Notes: generated from the letters alone by a model not told the origin. A stretch of 64,000 nucleotides of DNA from Acetobacteraceae bacterium (GCA_021732665.1 JAKFUL010000005.1:1-64000), one strand, 5' to 3'. Shown: positions 9,367 to 19,041, counted from the first letter of the stretch. Numbers and translations are program-made.

Positions 9367-10256
9367 CCCAGCAATGAATTGTCGACGGCGGCGGCCCAGC
9401 CCGGCTTCCGCGTGATGACGCCGGCGGTGAACATGGCGTGCTCCAGCCGCTCCCAGGGTTCGGCCGGGAATTCGGGGGTGCGGCACCAGATGTTCAGCGG
9501 GCGGTAGCGCGCCACGCAGCGCTCCATCAGCACCGGGTCCATGCCGGGGAAGAGGGGCAGGACGGTCCGCACCACCTCGGCATCAGGCGCGGCGTGCAGC
9601 CAATCCTGGGTCTTCTGCAATCCGCGCAGCATGGCGCGGAATTCGGGGGCGTATTCCACCATGTTCGCAGCCGTCGTCATAAAGGTGGTGTAGGCGGTGG
9701 GGCCGCGGCTGGCGGCGGCGTGCCAGACATGGCCGGTTCCCGCCATTTCCATCTGCGAGACATAGGGCTCGAAGATCTGGATCACATCGATCTCGCCGGC
9801 TGCCAGCGCCGCGCAATTCTCGGCCATGGAATTGGTGGTGACGCGGTTCAGGCTTTCGGGGTCCACGCCGTCCTGGCGGATGTCTTCTTGCAGGGCCCAC
9901 CAGGGGGTCGGCACCTCGCTCACGCTGCCCACGCGCAGGCCGGCCAGGTCGCGCAGTCGGAAGCCGGGGTTGGGCTTGGCGCCGACCAGGAAGAACGGGT
10001 CGCCCAGCACGGCGGCGCCGAAATTGCGCAGCGGGCAGGCGGGGTCGGCATCATGCGCCAGCATCAGTCGCATCGGGCCGCCCCAGGCGACCTCGGCGCG
10101 GCCTTCCAGCACCGCATCCTTGGCGCGGGCCGGCTCGCCGCCATCGAGCAGGGTCACTTCCACCCCCTCGGCGGCATAGGCGCCACGCGCCAAAGCGGCA
10201 TAGAACGGCACATAGAAGACGGCGCGGAAAGTTTCCTGCAGACGGATCGGACGCAT
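9363..10256 (-). CDS. ABC-type NMT1/THI5-like substrate-binding protein
   Basis: MRPIRLQETFRAVFYVPFYAALARGAYAAEGVEVTLLDGGEPARAKDAVLEGRAEVAWGGPMRLM...; periplasmic-binding-like fold with no obvious signal peptide. Confidence 0.75.
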   Translation of the reverse strand: MRPIRLQETFRAVFYVPFYAALARGAYAAEGVEVTLLDGGEPARAKDAVLEGRAEVAWGGPMRLMLAHDADPACPLRNFGAAVLGDPFFLVGAKPNPGFRLRDLAGLRVGSVSEVPTPWWALQEDIRQDGVDPESLNRVTTNSMAENCAALAAGEIDVIQIFEPYVSQMEMAGTGHVWHAAASRGPTAYTTFMTTAANMVEYAPEFRAMLRGLQKTQDWLHAAPDAEVVRTVLPLFPGMDPVLMERCVARYRPLNIWCRTPEFPAEPWERLEHAMFTAGVITRKPGWAAAVDNSLLG

Positions 10257-10364
10257 CGCTTCCCCCTTGGACGATGAGGCGAAGGCTGCACCAACATCGC
10301 CAGGCGCGCCATACGCCTGGACGGCGCAGACCCCCGGGGGCACTCTGGTGACCGGGGAAACACC

Positions 10365-11096
10365 ATGCACACTCCTTTCGACCTCTCGGGAAAGACCGCG
10401 CTGGTGACCGGCGCCTCCGGCCTGCTCGGCGCGCATTTTTGCCGCGTGCTCGCAGGTGCGGGTGCGCGGGTCGTCATGGCCGCGCGGCGTGTGGAGGCCA
10501 TGGCGGCCACCGCGGCCGAGATCGGCGCCACCACGGCAGCACTGGACGTGACGGACGAAGCGTCGATCGCCGCCTGCCTCGATGCCGCCGGGCCGCTGGA
10601 CATCCTGGTCAACAACGCAGGGATGGCGGTGACGCGGCCGCTGCTCAAGCACACCGCCGCCGACTGGGATCAGGTGATGGATGTGAACCTGCGCGGCTGC
10701 TTCCTCATGGCCACCGAGGCGGCGCGGCGGATGACCCGGGGCGGGTCCATCATCAACATCGCGTCGGTGCTGGGCGAGCGGATCATTCCCGGCGTGGCCG
10801 GCTACACCGCGGCCAAGGCCGGGCTTTTGCACCTGACGCGGCAGATGGCCGTCGAACTCGCCCGCAACAACATCCGGGTGAACGCCATCGCCCCTGGCTA
10901 TATCGCCTCCGACATCAATGCCGAATTCTTCGCCAGCGAGGCCGGCCAGGCCATGGTCAAGCGCATCCCGCAGCGTCGCCTCGGCCAGCCCGGGGATCTT
11001 TCCGGCGCGCTGCTGCTGCTGGCATCCGACGCTTCGGCCCATATGACGGGCAGCACCATCACCATAGATGGCGGCCATTCCATTTCCAGCCTCTGA
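10365..11096 (+). CDS. SDR family NAD(P)-dependent oxidoreductase
   Basis: FDLSGKTALVTGASGLLGAHFCRVLAGAGARVV...LVNNAGMA...YTAAKAGLLHLTRQMAVELARNNIRVNAIAPGYI: Rossmann and YxxxK motifs. Confidence 0.93.
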   Translation: MHTPFDLSGKTALVTGASGLLGAHFCRVLAGAGARVVMAARRVEAMAATAAEIGATTAALDVTDEASIAACLDAAGPLDILVNNAGMAVTRPLLKHTAADWDQVMDVNLRGCFLMATEAARRMTRGGSIINIASVLGERIIPGVAGYTAAKAGLLHLTRQMAVELARNNIRVNAIAPGYIASDINAEFFASEAGQAMVKRIPQRRLGQPGDLSGALLLLASDASAHMTGSTITIDGGHSISSL

Positions 11097-11105
11097 AGGG
11101 TTTTC

Positions 11106-12317
11106 ATGGATTTCTCTCTCCCCCCGGAACTGGATGCCAGGCGCGCCCGGGTGCGCGAATTCGTCCAGGACCGGCTGATCCCGCTCGAAGCGGAGCGTGC
11201 CAGCTATGACGAGCACGAGAACATCTCTCCGGGCCTGCTGCGCGTGCTGCGGGGCGAGGCCAAGGCGGCCGGGCTTTGGGCCTTGCAAAGCAAGCGCGAG
11301 CGTGGCGGCGGGGAACTGCCCTTCATCGGCATGGCCGCCTGTTATGAGGAGATGAACCGCTCCATCTTCGGCCCCGTGGTGTTCAATTCGGCCGCGCCCG
11401 ATGACGGCAACATGATGGTGCTGGAGCGCGTGGCCACACCCGCGCAGAAGACGCGCTGGCTGCAGCCGATCATCGATGGGGCGATCCAGTCCAGCTTCGC
11501 CATGACCGAGCCGGACGGCGCCGGCTCCGATCCCGGGCTGACCTACACGCGGGCCGAACGGGTGGGGAATGATCGCTGGCGGATCACCGGCCGCAAATGG
11601 TTCATCACCGGCGCGGGTGAGGCCACGCATTTCATCCTGATGGCGCGCACCAGCGATGACGCCCGAAAGGGGCTGACCGCCTTCCTCTTCCACAAGGATT
11701 CCCCTGGCTGGAAGATCGTCCGCCGCATTCCGATCATGGGGCCGGAGGAGCATGGCGGGCATTGCGAGCTGGAATTCGACGGGCTGGAAATCCCCGACGA
11801 GGATATCCTCATGGGTGTCGGCGATGGGCTGAAGCTCACGCAAATCCGCCTCGGCCCCGCCCGCCTCACCCATTGCATGCGCTGGACGGGCATGGGCCGC
11901 CGGGCGCTGGAAATCGCCCTGGAGCACATCGAGCAGCGCATGAGCTTCGGCCAAAAGCTGGCGGAGCGCGAAAGCGTGCAGGGAATGGTGGGGGAGGCGG
12001 CGATGCAGCTGGACATCTCCCGCCTCGTCACCATGCGGGCAGCCTGGAAGCTGGACCAGGGCGATTTCGCGCGGAAAGAAATCTCCATCGCCAAGATCGT
12101 CGCCGCCGATGCGCTGCACCGCGCGGCCGACACGGCGCTGCAATTGCTGGGTGCCAAGGGATACTCCAAGGACACGCCCATCGAGTGGATGTACCGCTAC
12201 GCCCGCCAGGCGCGGCTGGTGGATGGGGCGTCGGAGGTGCATCGCATGGTGCTCGCCAATTTCCTGCGGCGCGAGGGGCGGGAGTTCTTCGGCTGGGGCG
12301 TGCCCGGCCATGGATGA
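11106..12317 (+). CDS. Acyl-CoA dehydrogenase (ACAD10/11-like neighbourhood)
   Basis: MDFSLPPELDARRARVREFVQDRLIPLEAERASYDEHENISP...AMTEPDGAGSDPGLTYTRAERVGNDRWRITGRKWFITGAGEATHFILMART... Confidence 0.93.
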   Translation: MDFSLPPELDARRARVREFVQDRLIPLEAERASYDEHENISPGLLRVLRGEAKAAGLWALQSKRERGGGELPFIGMAACYEEMNRSIFGPVVFNSAAPDDGNMMVLERVATPAQKTRWLQPIIDGAIQSSFAMTEPDGAGSDPGLTYTRAERVGNDRWRITGRKWFITGAGEATHFILMARTSDDARKGLTAFLFHKDSPGWKIVRRIPIMGPEEHGGHCELEFDGLEIPDEDILMGVGDGLKLTQIRLGPARLTHCMRWTGMGRRALEIALEHIEQRMSFGQKLAERESVQGMVGEAAMQLDISRLVTMRAAWKLDQGDFARKEISIAKIVAADALHRAADTALQLLGAKGYSKDTPIEWMYRYARQARLVDGASEVHRMVLANFLRREGREFFGWGVPGHG

Positions 12318-13314
12318 AGGGCGGCTCTCCGCCTGGCTCTCTGACGCGGCCGGCGCGCCGGTGGCCATTCTCTCCCACCACCGGCTCTCCGGCGGCGCCA
12401 TTCAGCAGAATGTTTTTTTGGGCGTGACGCGCGGCGGCGTGGCGGAGGAGTGGGTGTTGCGCACCGACAACACCGCCACGCTGGCTGTCTCGCTCGGCCG
12501 CGGCGCGGAATTCGCCCTGCTGCGCGCCGCCCATGCGGCGGGGGTGACGGTGCCCGAACCGCTCTTCGGTTGCGAGGATCGCGGCGTGATCGGCGCGCCC
12601 TTCTTCGTCATGCGCCGGGTTGCCGGAAGTGCCACGGGGCATGCCGCGGCAAAGCGCGCGGCGGCGATGGGCGGCGATGCCGCGCTGGCCGGGGATCACG
12701 GCCGCCAGCTCGCCCGAATCCACAGCATCCGCCCGCCGCGCGCGGACCTGGCCTTCCTGGGTGCGCCGCCGGCCGACGCCACCACCGCCTTCATCACCCG
12801 CATGCGCGGCCGCCTCGATGACGCGGGCACGCCCCGCCCGCCGCTGGAATACGGGCTGCGCGCCATGGAACTGCATGCCCCGCCGCCCCTTCCGCCAGTG
12901 CTCTGCCACAATGATTTCCGCACCGGGAACACCATGCAGCAGGAAGGCCACATCACCGCGGTACTGGACTGGGAATTCGCCGCCTGGGGCGACCCGCATG
13001 AGGATCTCGGCTGGTTCACCGCGCGCTGCTGGCGTTTCGGGCAGTACCATCTCGAGGCCGGCGGCATCGGCCCGCTGGACGCATTCCTGGCCGGCTATGC
13101 CGCCGAGGCGGGCTGGCAGCCCGACCCCGCGCGAGTGCGTTTCTGGCAACTCGGCGCCACCATCCGCTGGGCTGTGATCGCGGCCGACCAGGCGGCGCGC
13201 CATCTCTCAGGGCGGGAGACCAGCCTGGAACTGGCGCTCACCGGCCACATGGTGCCGGAACTGGAATGGGATGTGCTTGATCAGGCGGAGGCCTTGCATG
13301 CAGGAAAAGCCTGA
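12310..13314 (+). CDS. Phosphotransferase (APH/choline-kinase-like) family protein
   Basis: MDEGRLSAWLSDAAGAPVAILSHHRLSGGAIQQN...PPVLCHNDFRTGNTMQQEGHITAVLDWEFAAWGDPHEDLGWF: HNDFRxGN catalytic loop and DWE motif; 8-nt overlap with upstream ACAD. Confidence 0.92.
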   Translation: MDEGRLSAWLSDAAGAPVAILSHHRLSGGAIQQNVFLGVTRGGVAEEWVLRTDNTATLAVSLGRGAEFALLRAAHAAGVTVPEPLFGCEDRGVIGAPFFVMRRVAGSATGHAAAKRAAAMGGDAALAGDHGRQLARIHSIRPPRADLAFLGAPPADATTAFITRMRGRLDDAGTPRPPLEYGLRAMELHAPPPLPPVLCHNDFRTGNTMQQEGHITAVLDWEFAAWGDPHEDLGWFTARCWRFGQYHLEAGGIGPLDAFLAGYAAEAGWQPDPARVRFWQLGATIRWAVIAADQAARHLSGRETSLELALTGHMVPELEWDVLDQAEALHAGKA

Positions 13315-13582
13315 CCCCCGGAACCTGCTGGAAACCGCCCGCGCGGTGCTGCTGGAGCGGCTGCTGCCCGTCCTGCCCGAATCTGCCCGTCTGGAAGCGC
13401 GCATGGTGGCCAGCGCCATGGCCATCGCGGCCCGTGGCATAGGCGCGGCCGATGAGGCGCCGGAGCCCGAACTCGGCGCCGCCATCCGCGCCGGCCTGTT
13501 GGATGATGACCCGGGCCTGCTCGTACGCCTGCGGGAGACCGCGCGCGTGCGTCTGGCCGTCAGCAACCCCCGCGCCCTTTGA
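13298..13582 (+). CDS. DUF6285-like small protein
   Basis: MQEKPDPRNLLETARAVLLERLLPVLPESARLEARMVASAMAIAARGI...LGAAIRAGLLDDDPGLLVRLRETARVRLAVSNPRAL; follows and overlaps the phosphotransferase. Confidence 0.75.
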   Translation: MQEKPDPRNLLETARAVLLERLLPVLPESARLEARMVASAMAIAARGIGAADEAPEPELGAAIRAGLLDDDPGLLVRLRETARVRLAVSNPRAL

Positions 13583-13590
13583 AAACGCAG

Positions 13591-13618
13591 AAGGCCCGGC
13601 GGATCACCACCGGGCCTT
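13591..13618. terminator. Putative bidirectional intrinsic-terminator-like hairpin
   Basis: Perfect 9-bp stem AAGGCCCGG (13591-13599) / CCGGGCCTT (13610-13618), between a plus-strand gene end and a minus-strand sORF end. Confidence 0.6.
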
Positions 13619-13653
13619 CCCATCGCGTGCGCCCCAGGGGCGTCGCGGCGATC

Positions 13654-13725
13654 TTACAGCGCCATCTCCAGGGAAACGGCGGCCAGGGCCGCGAAACCGT
13701 TCGGGGACATCAGGCAATGAGACAC
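13654..13725 (-). CDS. Candidate 23-aa small ORF (GTG start)
   Basis: GTG TCT CAT TGC CTG ATG ... GCG CTG TAA = MSHCLMSPNGFAALAAVSLEMAL; AGGAGG is 7 nt before the GTG within UGAAAGGAGGUGAUCCAG. Confidence 0.5.
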   Translation of the reverse strand: MSHCLMSPNGFAALAAVSLEMAL

Positions 13726-13742
13726 TGGATCACCTCCTTTCA
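13725..13742 (-). promoter_or_regulatory. Extended Shine-Dalgarno element, complement of the 16S rRNA 3' tail
   Basis: Minus strand TGAAAGGAGGTGATCCAG is the reverse complement of CTGGATCACCTCCTTTCA, which matches the typical alphaproteobacterial 16S 3' end. Confidence 0.65.
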
Positions 13743-13789
13743 GCATGTTGAGATACCGAAATGGTGTCTCCATCGCTGATTGAAAGGCC

Positions 13790-14317
13790 TCAGACCTTCT
13801 CGACCTGGCCATATTCCAGATCGACGGGGGTGGAGCGGCCAAAGATGCTCACCGAGACCTTCACGCGGCCCTTTTCCTCGTCCACTTCCTCGACCGTGCC
13901 CATGAAGCTGGTGAAGGGGCCGTCGGCCACGCGGATCTGCTCGCCCACCTCGTACTGCACGGCGGGGCGGCGCGGCTTGTCGGCGCCCTCCGTCACTTGC
14001 TGAACAATACGAAGCGCCTCGGCCTCGGAAATCGGCGTGGGCTTGTTGGCGGGGCCGAGGAAGCCGGTGACCTTGGGGGTGTCGCGCACGAGGTGCCAGC
14101 TGTCATCGGTCATCTGCATCTTCACCAGCACGTAGCCAGGGAAGAATTTGCGTTCAGTATCAGTCTTCTGGCCGCGGCGGACTTCGGTGACCTGCTCAGT
14201 CGGAACCAGGATTTCCTCGATCTTGTCGGCCAGGCCTTTCTGGGCCGCCTGCTGGCGGATCTGCTCGGCGATCTTCTTTTCGAAGCCCGAATAGACGTGC
14301 ACCACGTACCACTTCAT
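13790..14317 (-). CDS. nusG: Transcription termination/antitermination protein NusG
   Basis: [29 protein letters not shown]...[51 protein letters not shown]. Confidence 0.97.
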   Translation of the reverse strand: MKWYVVHVYSGFEKKIAEQIRQQAAQKGLADKIEEILVPTEQVTEVRRGQKTDTERKFFPGYVLVKMQMTDDSWHLVRDTPKVTGFLGPANKPTPISEAEALRIVQQVTEGADKPRRPAVQYEVGEQIRVADGPFTSFMGTVEEVDEEKGRVKVSVSIFGRSTPVDLEYGQVEKV

Positions 14318-14340
14318 ATCGGCCACAGCCTGATCGCTCC

Positions 14341-14532
14341 TCAAAACCCGAACACAAATCGCATCGCGAACTGGATCACCTGATCCACCACCAGAAAGAA
14401 CACCGCCGCCAGGGCGGACAGCGCCAGCACCAGCCCTGTCGTCACCAGCGTTTCCTTGCGGCTGGGCCAGGTGACGCGCGCGGTTTCGGCCCGGACCTCA
14501 CGGACGAACTGCGCTGGATCGAACTTCGCCAA
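14341..14532 (-). CDS. secE: Preprotein translocase subunit SecE
   Basis: [55 protein letters not shown]; located upstream of nusG. Confidence 0.95.
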   Translation of the reverse strand: MAKFDPAQFVREVRAETARVTWPSRKETLVTTGLVLALSALAAVFFLVVDQVIQFAMRFVFGF

Positions 14533-14615
14533 GGCGGTTACCCTTTATGACAGATAAAATGCAAGCGCCCCAGGCCCAGCCTTTATCGGGCATTGACCTG
14601 GGGCGCCTGGGAAAA

Positions 14616-14692
14616 TGGCAGGGGCGGAGGGTCTCGAACTCTCAACCTCCGGTTTTGGAGACCGGCGCTCTAGCCAATTGAGCTACGCCCCT
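14616..14692 (-). tRNA. tRNA-Trp (CCA anticodon)
   Basis: AGGGGCGTAGCTCAATTGGCTAGAGCGCCGGTCTCCAAAACCGGAGGTTGAGAGTTCGAGACCCTCCGCCCCTGCCA; cloverleaf with encoded CCA. Confidence 0.97.
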
Positions 14693-14791
14693 TCGAAGAG
14701 CCCGATCCCAGATGGTTCGCAGAACCCTCTGGGTGAATCGGCCTCTCAACTCTCGGCCGCACCCTACAGATGGATGCGGCAGATGCAAGAC

Positions 14792-15979
<1,188 letters not shown>

Positions 15980-16051
15980 TGCCAGCTCCACGCATGAATT
16001 CGTTTCAAGACAGCTTGCCCGCGCGGCCTAGCCCCAATCCCCAGCATGCGC

Positions 16052-16125
16052 TGGAGCGGGTGACGGGAATCGAACCCGCACCACCAGCTTGGAAGGCTGG
16101 GGCTCTACCGTTGAGCTACACCCGC
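16052..16125 (-). tRNA. tRNA-Gly (TCC anticodon)
   Basis: GCGGGTGTAGCTCAACGGTAGAGCCCCAGCCTTCCAAGCTGGTGGTGCGGGTTCGATTCCCGTCACCCGCTCCA. Confidence 0.97.
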
Positions 16126-16199
16126 GCGCGCATCACGCTCCGCAAGCCACCTGCCACCGAGAGACCCGGCGGGGATCCCGCCGGGGACCGGCAGGAATA

Positions 16200-16282
16200 T
16201 GGAGGGGGCTGGATTCGAACCAGCGTAGGCGTGAGCCAGCGGATTTACAGTCCGCCCCCTTTAGCCACTCGGGCACCCCTCC
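16200..16282 (-). tRNA. tRNA-Tyr (GTA anticodon)
   Basis: GGAGGGGTGCCCGAGTGGCTAAAGGGGGCGGACTGTAAATCCGCTGGCTCACGCCTACGCTGGTTCGAATCCAGCCCCCTCCA; long variable arm. Confidence 0.96.
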
Positions 16283-16374
16283 GCAGCGTCCGGGGACCCC
16301 CCGGGCAGCAGGTGCGGCGGGTTATGGCGCAATGGCGCGGCGTGTCAACGCGGGGGGGACGCTTCATGCGCGAT

Positions 16375-17688
16375 TTACAGCAAGAGCGTCAGCAGCCCCG
16401 CGCCGGCGGTGATGCCCAGCGTGGCCGGCACGCCGAGGCGCCACTGGAAGATGCAGCCGCCGGCCAGCAGTGCCAGCGCCAGCGCCAGTGGCTGAATGCT
16501 GCCCAGAACGGGCAGATCGAAGCCCAGCGGCCCTGGCACCACCTCGGCGAAGATCACGCGCAGGGCGAACCACAAGGCCAGATTGGCGATCACGCCCACC
16601 ACCGCCGCCGTCACCCCCGCCAGGGCGCCCTTCAGCCGCGCTTGATCATGCAGCCGCTCGACATAGGGCGCGCCCAGGAAAATCCAGGCGAAGCAGGGCA
16701 GGAAGGTGACCCAAAGGGTGAGGATGGAGGCGCCGACGCCGCCCAGCACGCCGCCGCCCTCCCGGAAGCCGGCCAGGAAACCCACGAATTGCAACACCAG
16801 GATGAGCGGCCCGGGCGTGGTTTCGGCCAGGCCCAGGCCGGCCAGCATTTCGGGCGCCGAGAGCCAGCGGTAATGCTCCACCGCCTCCTGCGCCACATAG
16901 GCCAGCACGGCATAGGCGCCGCCGAATGTCACCACCGACATCTTCGAAAAGAACCAGGCGACCTCGAAGAACACGCCCCCCACCGGCGCCAGCAGTGCGA
17001 CCGGCCAGACCCAGAGCGCCAGCGCGATCAGCCCGGCGCGGCGCGCGGCGGCGGTCAGGCTGTCGATATGGCCGGGATTGGCCAGCAGATAGGTGTCCAG
17101 CAGGCATTCCACCACGGCGCCGCCCCGCCCGTGGCCGGGCGCGGCGAAGCGCGCGGGCAGCAGGTAGCCCACCACCCCCGCCGCCAGCACCACCACGGGA
17201 AAAGGCAGGCTGAAGGCGGCCAGCGCCAGGAAGGCCGCCACCGCCGTGCCCCAGGCCACCGGGCCATGCAGCGCACGCTTCGCCACCCGCAGCAGCGCCT
17301 CCACCACCAGCACCAGCACGGCGCATTTCAGCCCCAGGAACAGCGCCGCCACCACCGGCACATCGCCCAGCAGCGCGTAGATCAGGCTGAGGACGAGCAT
17401 CACCGCGGCACCGGGCAGGATAAACAGCAGCCCGGCCGCCACCCCGCCGCGCACGCCATGCATCAGCCAGCCCAGATAGGTGGCGAGTTGCATCGCCTCC
17501 GGCCCCGGCAGCAGGGTGCAGAAATTCAGCGCGTGCAGGAAACGCGCATCGCTGACCCAGCGGCGCTGGTCGACCACCTCGCGGTGCATCAGCGCGATCT
17601 GGCCGGCGGGGCCGCCGAAGCTGAGGCAGCCGATGCGGGCCCAGACCCTCAGCGCCTCGGCGAATGTCGGGAAGGGTGTGGTCGTCAT
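16375..17688 (-). CDS. chrA: Chromate efflux transporter
   Basis: MTTTPFPTFAEALRVWARIGCLSFGGPAGQIALMHREVVDQRRWVSDARFLHALNFCTLLPGPEAMQLATYLGW...; duplicated ChrA domains. Confidence 0.95.
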   Translation of the reverse strand: MTTTPFPTFAEALRVWARIGCLSFGGPAGQIALMHREVVDQRRWVSDARFLHALNFCTLLPGPEAMQLATYLGWLMHGVRGGVAAGLLFILPGAAVMLVLSLIYALLGDVPVVAALFLGLKCAVLVLVVEALLRVAKRALHGPVAWGTAVAAFLALAAFSLPFPVVVLAAGVVGYLLPARFAAPGHGRGGAVVECLLDTYLLANPGHIDSLTAAARRAGLIALALWVWPVALLAPVGGVFFEVAWFFSKMSVVTFGGAYAVLAYVAQEAVEHYRWLSAPEMLAGLGLAETTPGPLILVLQFVGFLAGFREGGGVLGGVGASILTLWVTFLPCFAWIFLGAPYVERLHDQARLKGALAGVTAAVVGVIANLALWFALRVIFAEVVPGPLGFDLPVLGSIQPLALALALLAGGCIFQWRLGVPATLGITAGAGLLTLLL

Positions 17689-18500
17689 GCCGGTTTTCCA
17701 GCGGGCCAGTTGTGGGTCTCCTCCGTGGCGTCGCGGCACCAACGGTAGAAGGCATCATACATGGCACAGCCGGCGTCGAGTTGCGCGAGATCATCGCGAT
17801 ACATCCGTGACAGGCCGAGCGAGGCGGCAAGCAGTCCGGCGGCCTCCGGTGCCAGGTCCAGTTCCGCCGTGTCGGCGCCGCGCACGATGCGGGCGAGGTG
17901 CAGCAGGGCTGGGGTTTGCAGGCCCCATTCCTCGAGCATCACGTCGAAGGTGCAGAGCGGGCCGCGGTGGGACCAGGGCACCCCCTCGATATCGAAGGGG
18001 GTGGCGCCGAAGCGATCGGCCACTGCCGCGACCTCCGCCGGCGCCACGAACAGGAAGACGGCCCGGGCATCGATGAAGCGCCGGATGAGCCAGGGGCAGG
18101 CGATGCGGTCCACCTTCGGCCGGGCGCGGGTGACCCAGATCGTGCGGCCATGCGCGTCGCGCGGCGGCAGGGCGGCGACCGGCACCAGAGGCAGCCCGGC
18201 ATCGCGCCAGGCGACAAAGCCGCCCTCGAGCGATTCGGTCGCGGCGCCGGCATGGCGCAGCCAGGCGGCTGCGCCCTGGCTGAGCTTCAGCCCCTTCTGG
18301 CAGGAAACGACCACCCGCTGGCCCGCGAATGCGCCAGCCCAGTCGGCAATGTTCTTGTGCGACCGATGGACGCTGCCGGGAATCCCCCGCGGATCATCGG
18401 CCATGTCCACGTCAACCCGGACGTCGAGAATGACGGGCTGATCGGGCAGACCGATCAACCGGCTCAATTGTTGCGGCGAAACTTCGTTGAATCCAGCCAT
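17685..18500 (-). CDS. Rhodanese-ChrB C-terminal domain fusion (chromate resistance)
   Basis: N-terminus LDVRVDVDMADDPRGIPGSVHRSHKNIADW...VVVSCQKGLKLSQGAAAWLRHAG (rhodanese); C-terminus WVTRARPKVDRIACPWLIRRFIDARAVFLFV (ChrB C-terminal); overlaps chrA by 4 nt. Confidence 0.88.
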   Translation of the reverse strand: MAGFNEVSPQQLSRLIGLPDQPVILDVRVDVDMADDPRGIPGSVHRSHKNIADWAGAFAGQRVVVSCQKGLKLSQGAAAWLRHAGAATESLEGGFVAWRDAGLPLVPVAALPPRDAHGRTIWVTRARPKVDRIACPWLIRRFIDARAVFLFVAPAEVAAVADRFGATPFDIEGVPWSHRGPLCTFDVMLEEWGLQTPALLHLARIVRGADTAELDLAPEAAGLLAASLGLSRMYRDDLAQLDAGCAMYDAFYRWCRDATEETHNWPAGKPA

Positions 18501-18645
18501 GACAAGCTCCTGCTTGGGATGGTGCAGCCGGTCAGGCAGCATCCATCAGCAAAAGCGACACTCCGGCTGACGCCTCATGGGGTGATCGCGGTGACCCCTC
18601 TGAGTTGAGAGTTCCAGGCCATGGGCGCTTCGTCAAGCCGGAACT

Positions 18646-19041
18646 TCAGCCCGGCGGCGCGTCGTAAAGCCGCTTCAGCACCGCCCGGGCGGTGATGGAT
18701 TGGTCGGCCACCGCGGCATCCAGCGCCGCCAGTGCCCGGGCGATGTCGGCGTCCTTCTCACCCTCCCGCGCCAGGGCGGCGGAGAGGTGGCGGATGGCCG
18801 CGGAGACGGCAACGACCGCGCCAGTCACGCTGCGCACAAGCGTCGCCGGGTCGGCCCGCGGGGGGAGCGATGCCTCCCGCAGTTCCGCAGGCAAGGGCGC
18901 GAAGCCGCGCCATGGGCCGGAATCGCCGCGCAGTGGGAAGATCCCCGCCGGCAAGGGCGACAGGGGATGAGAGGCGGTGGGGCCCTGAACACTGGGTAAC
19001 TGAACGCTGGGTGGCATGACGCTGGGTTGCATGGCGAACAT
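18646..19041 (-). CDS. Hypothetical protein with short N-terminal PSVQ-type repeats
   Basis: MFAMQPSVMPPSVQLPSVQGP...LREASLPPRADPATLVRSVTGAVVAVSAAIRHLSAALAREGEKDADIARALAALDAAV; helical C-terminus. Confidence 0.5.
   Translation of the reverse strand: MFAMQPSVMPPSVQLPSVQGPTASHPLSPLPAGIFPLRGDSGPWRGFAPLPAELREASLPPRADPATLVRSVTGAVVAVSAAIRHLSAALAREGEKDADIARALAALDAAVADQSITARAVLKRLYDAPPG

Noticed and set aside
13725-13742. Possible 16S rRNA gene remnant, because CTGGATCACCTCCTTTCA equals the 16S 3' end
   Set aside because: No upstream 16S helix 45 or other rRNA sequence is present, and the complementary strand places an SD at ideal spacing before an ORF; an SD element is the simpler reading.
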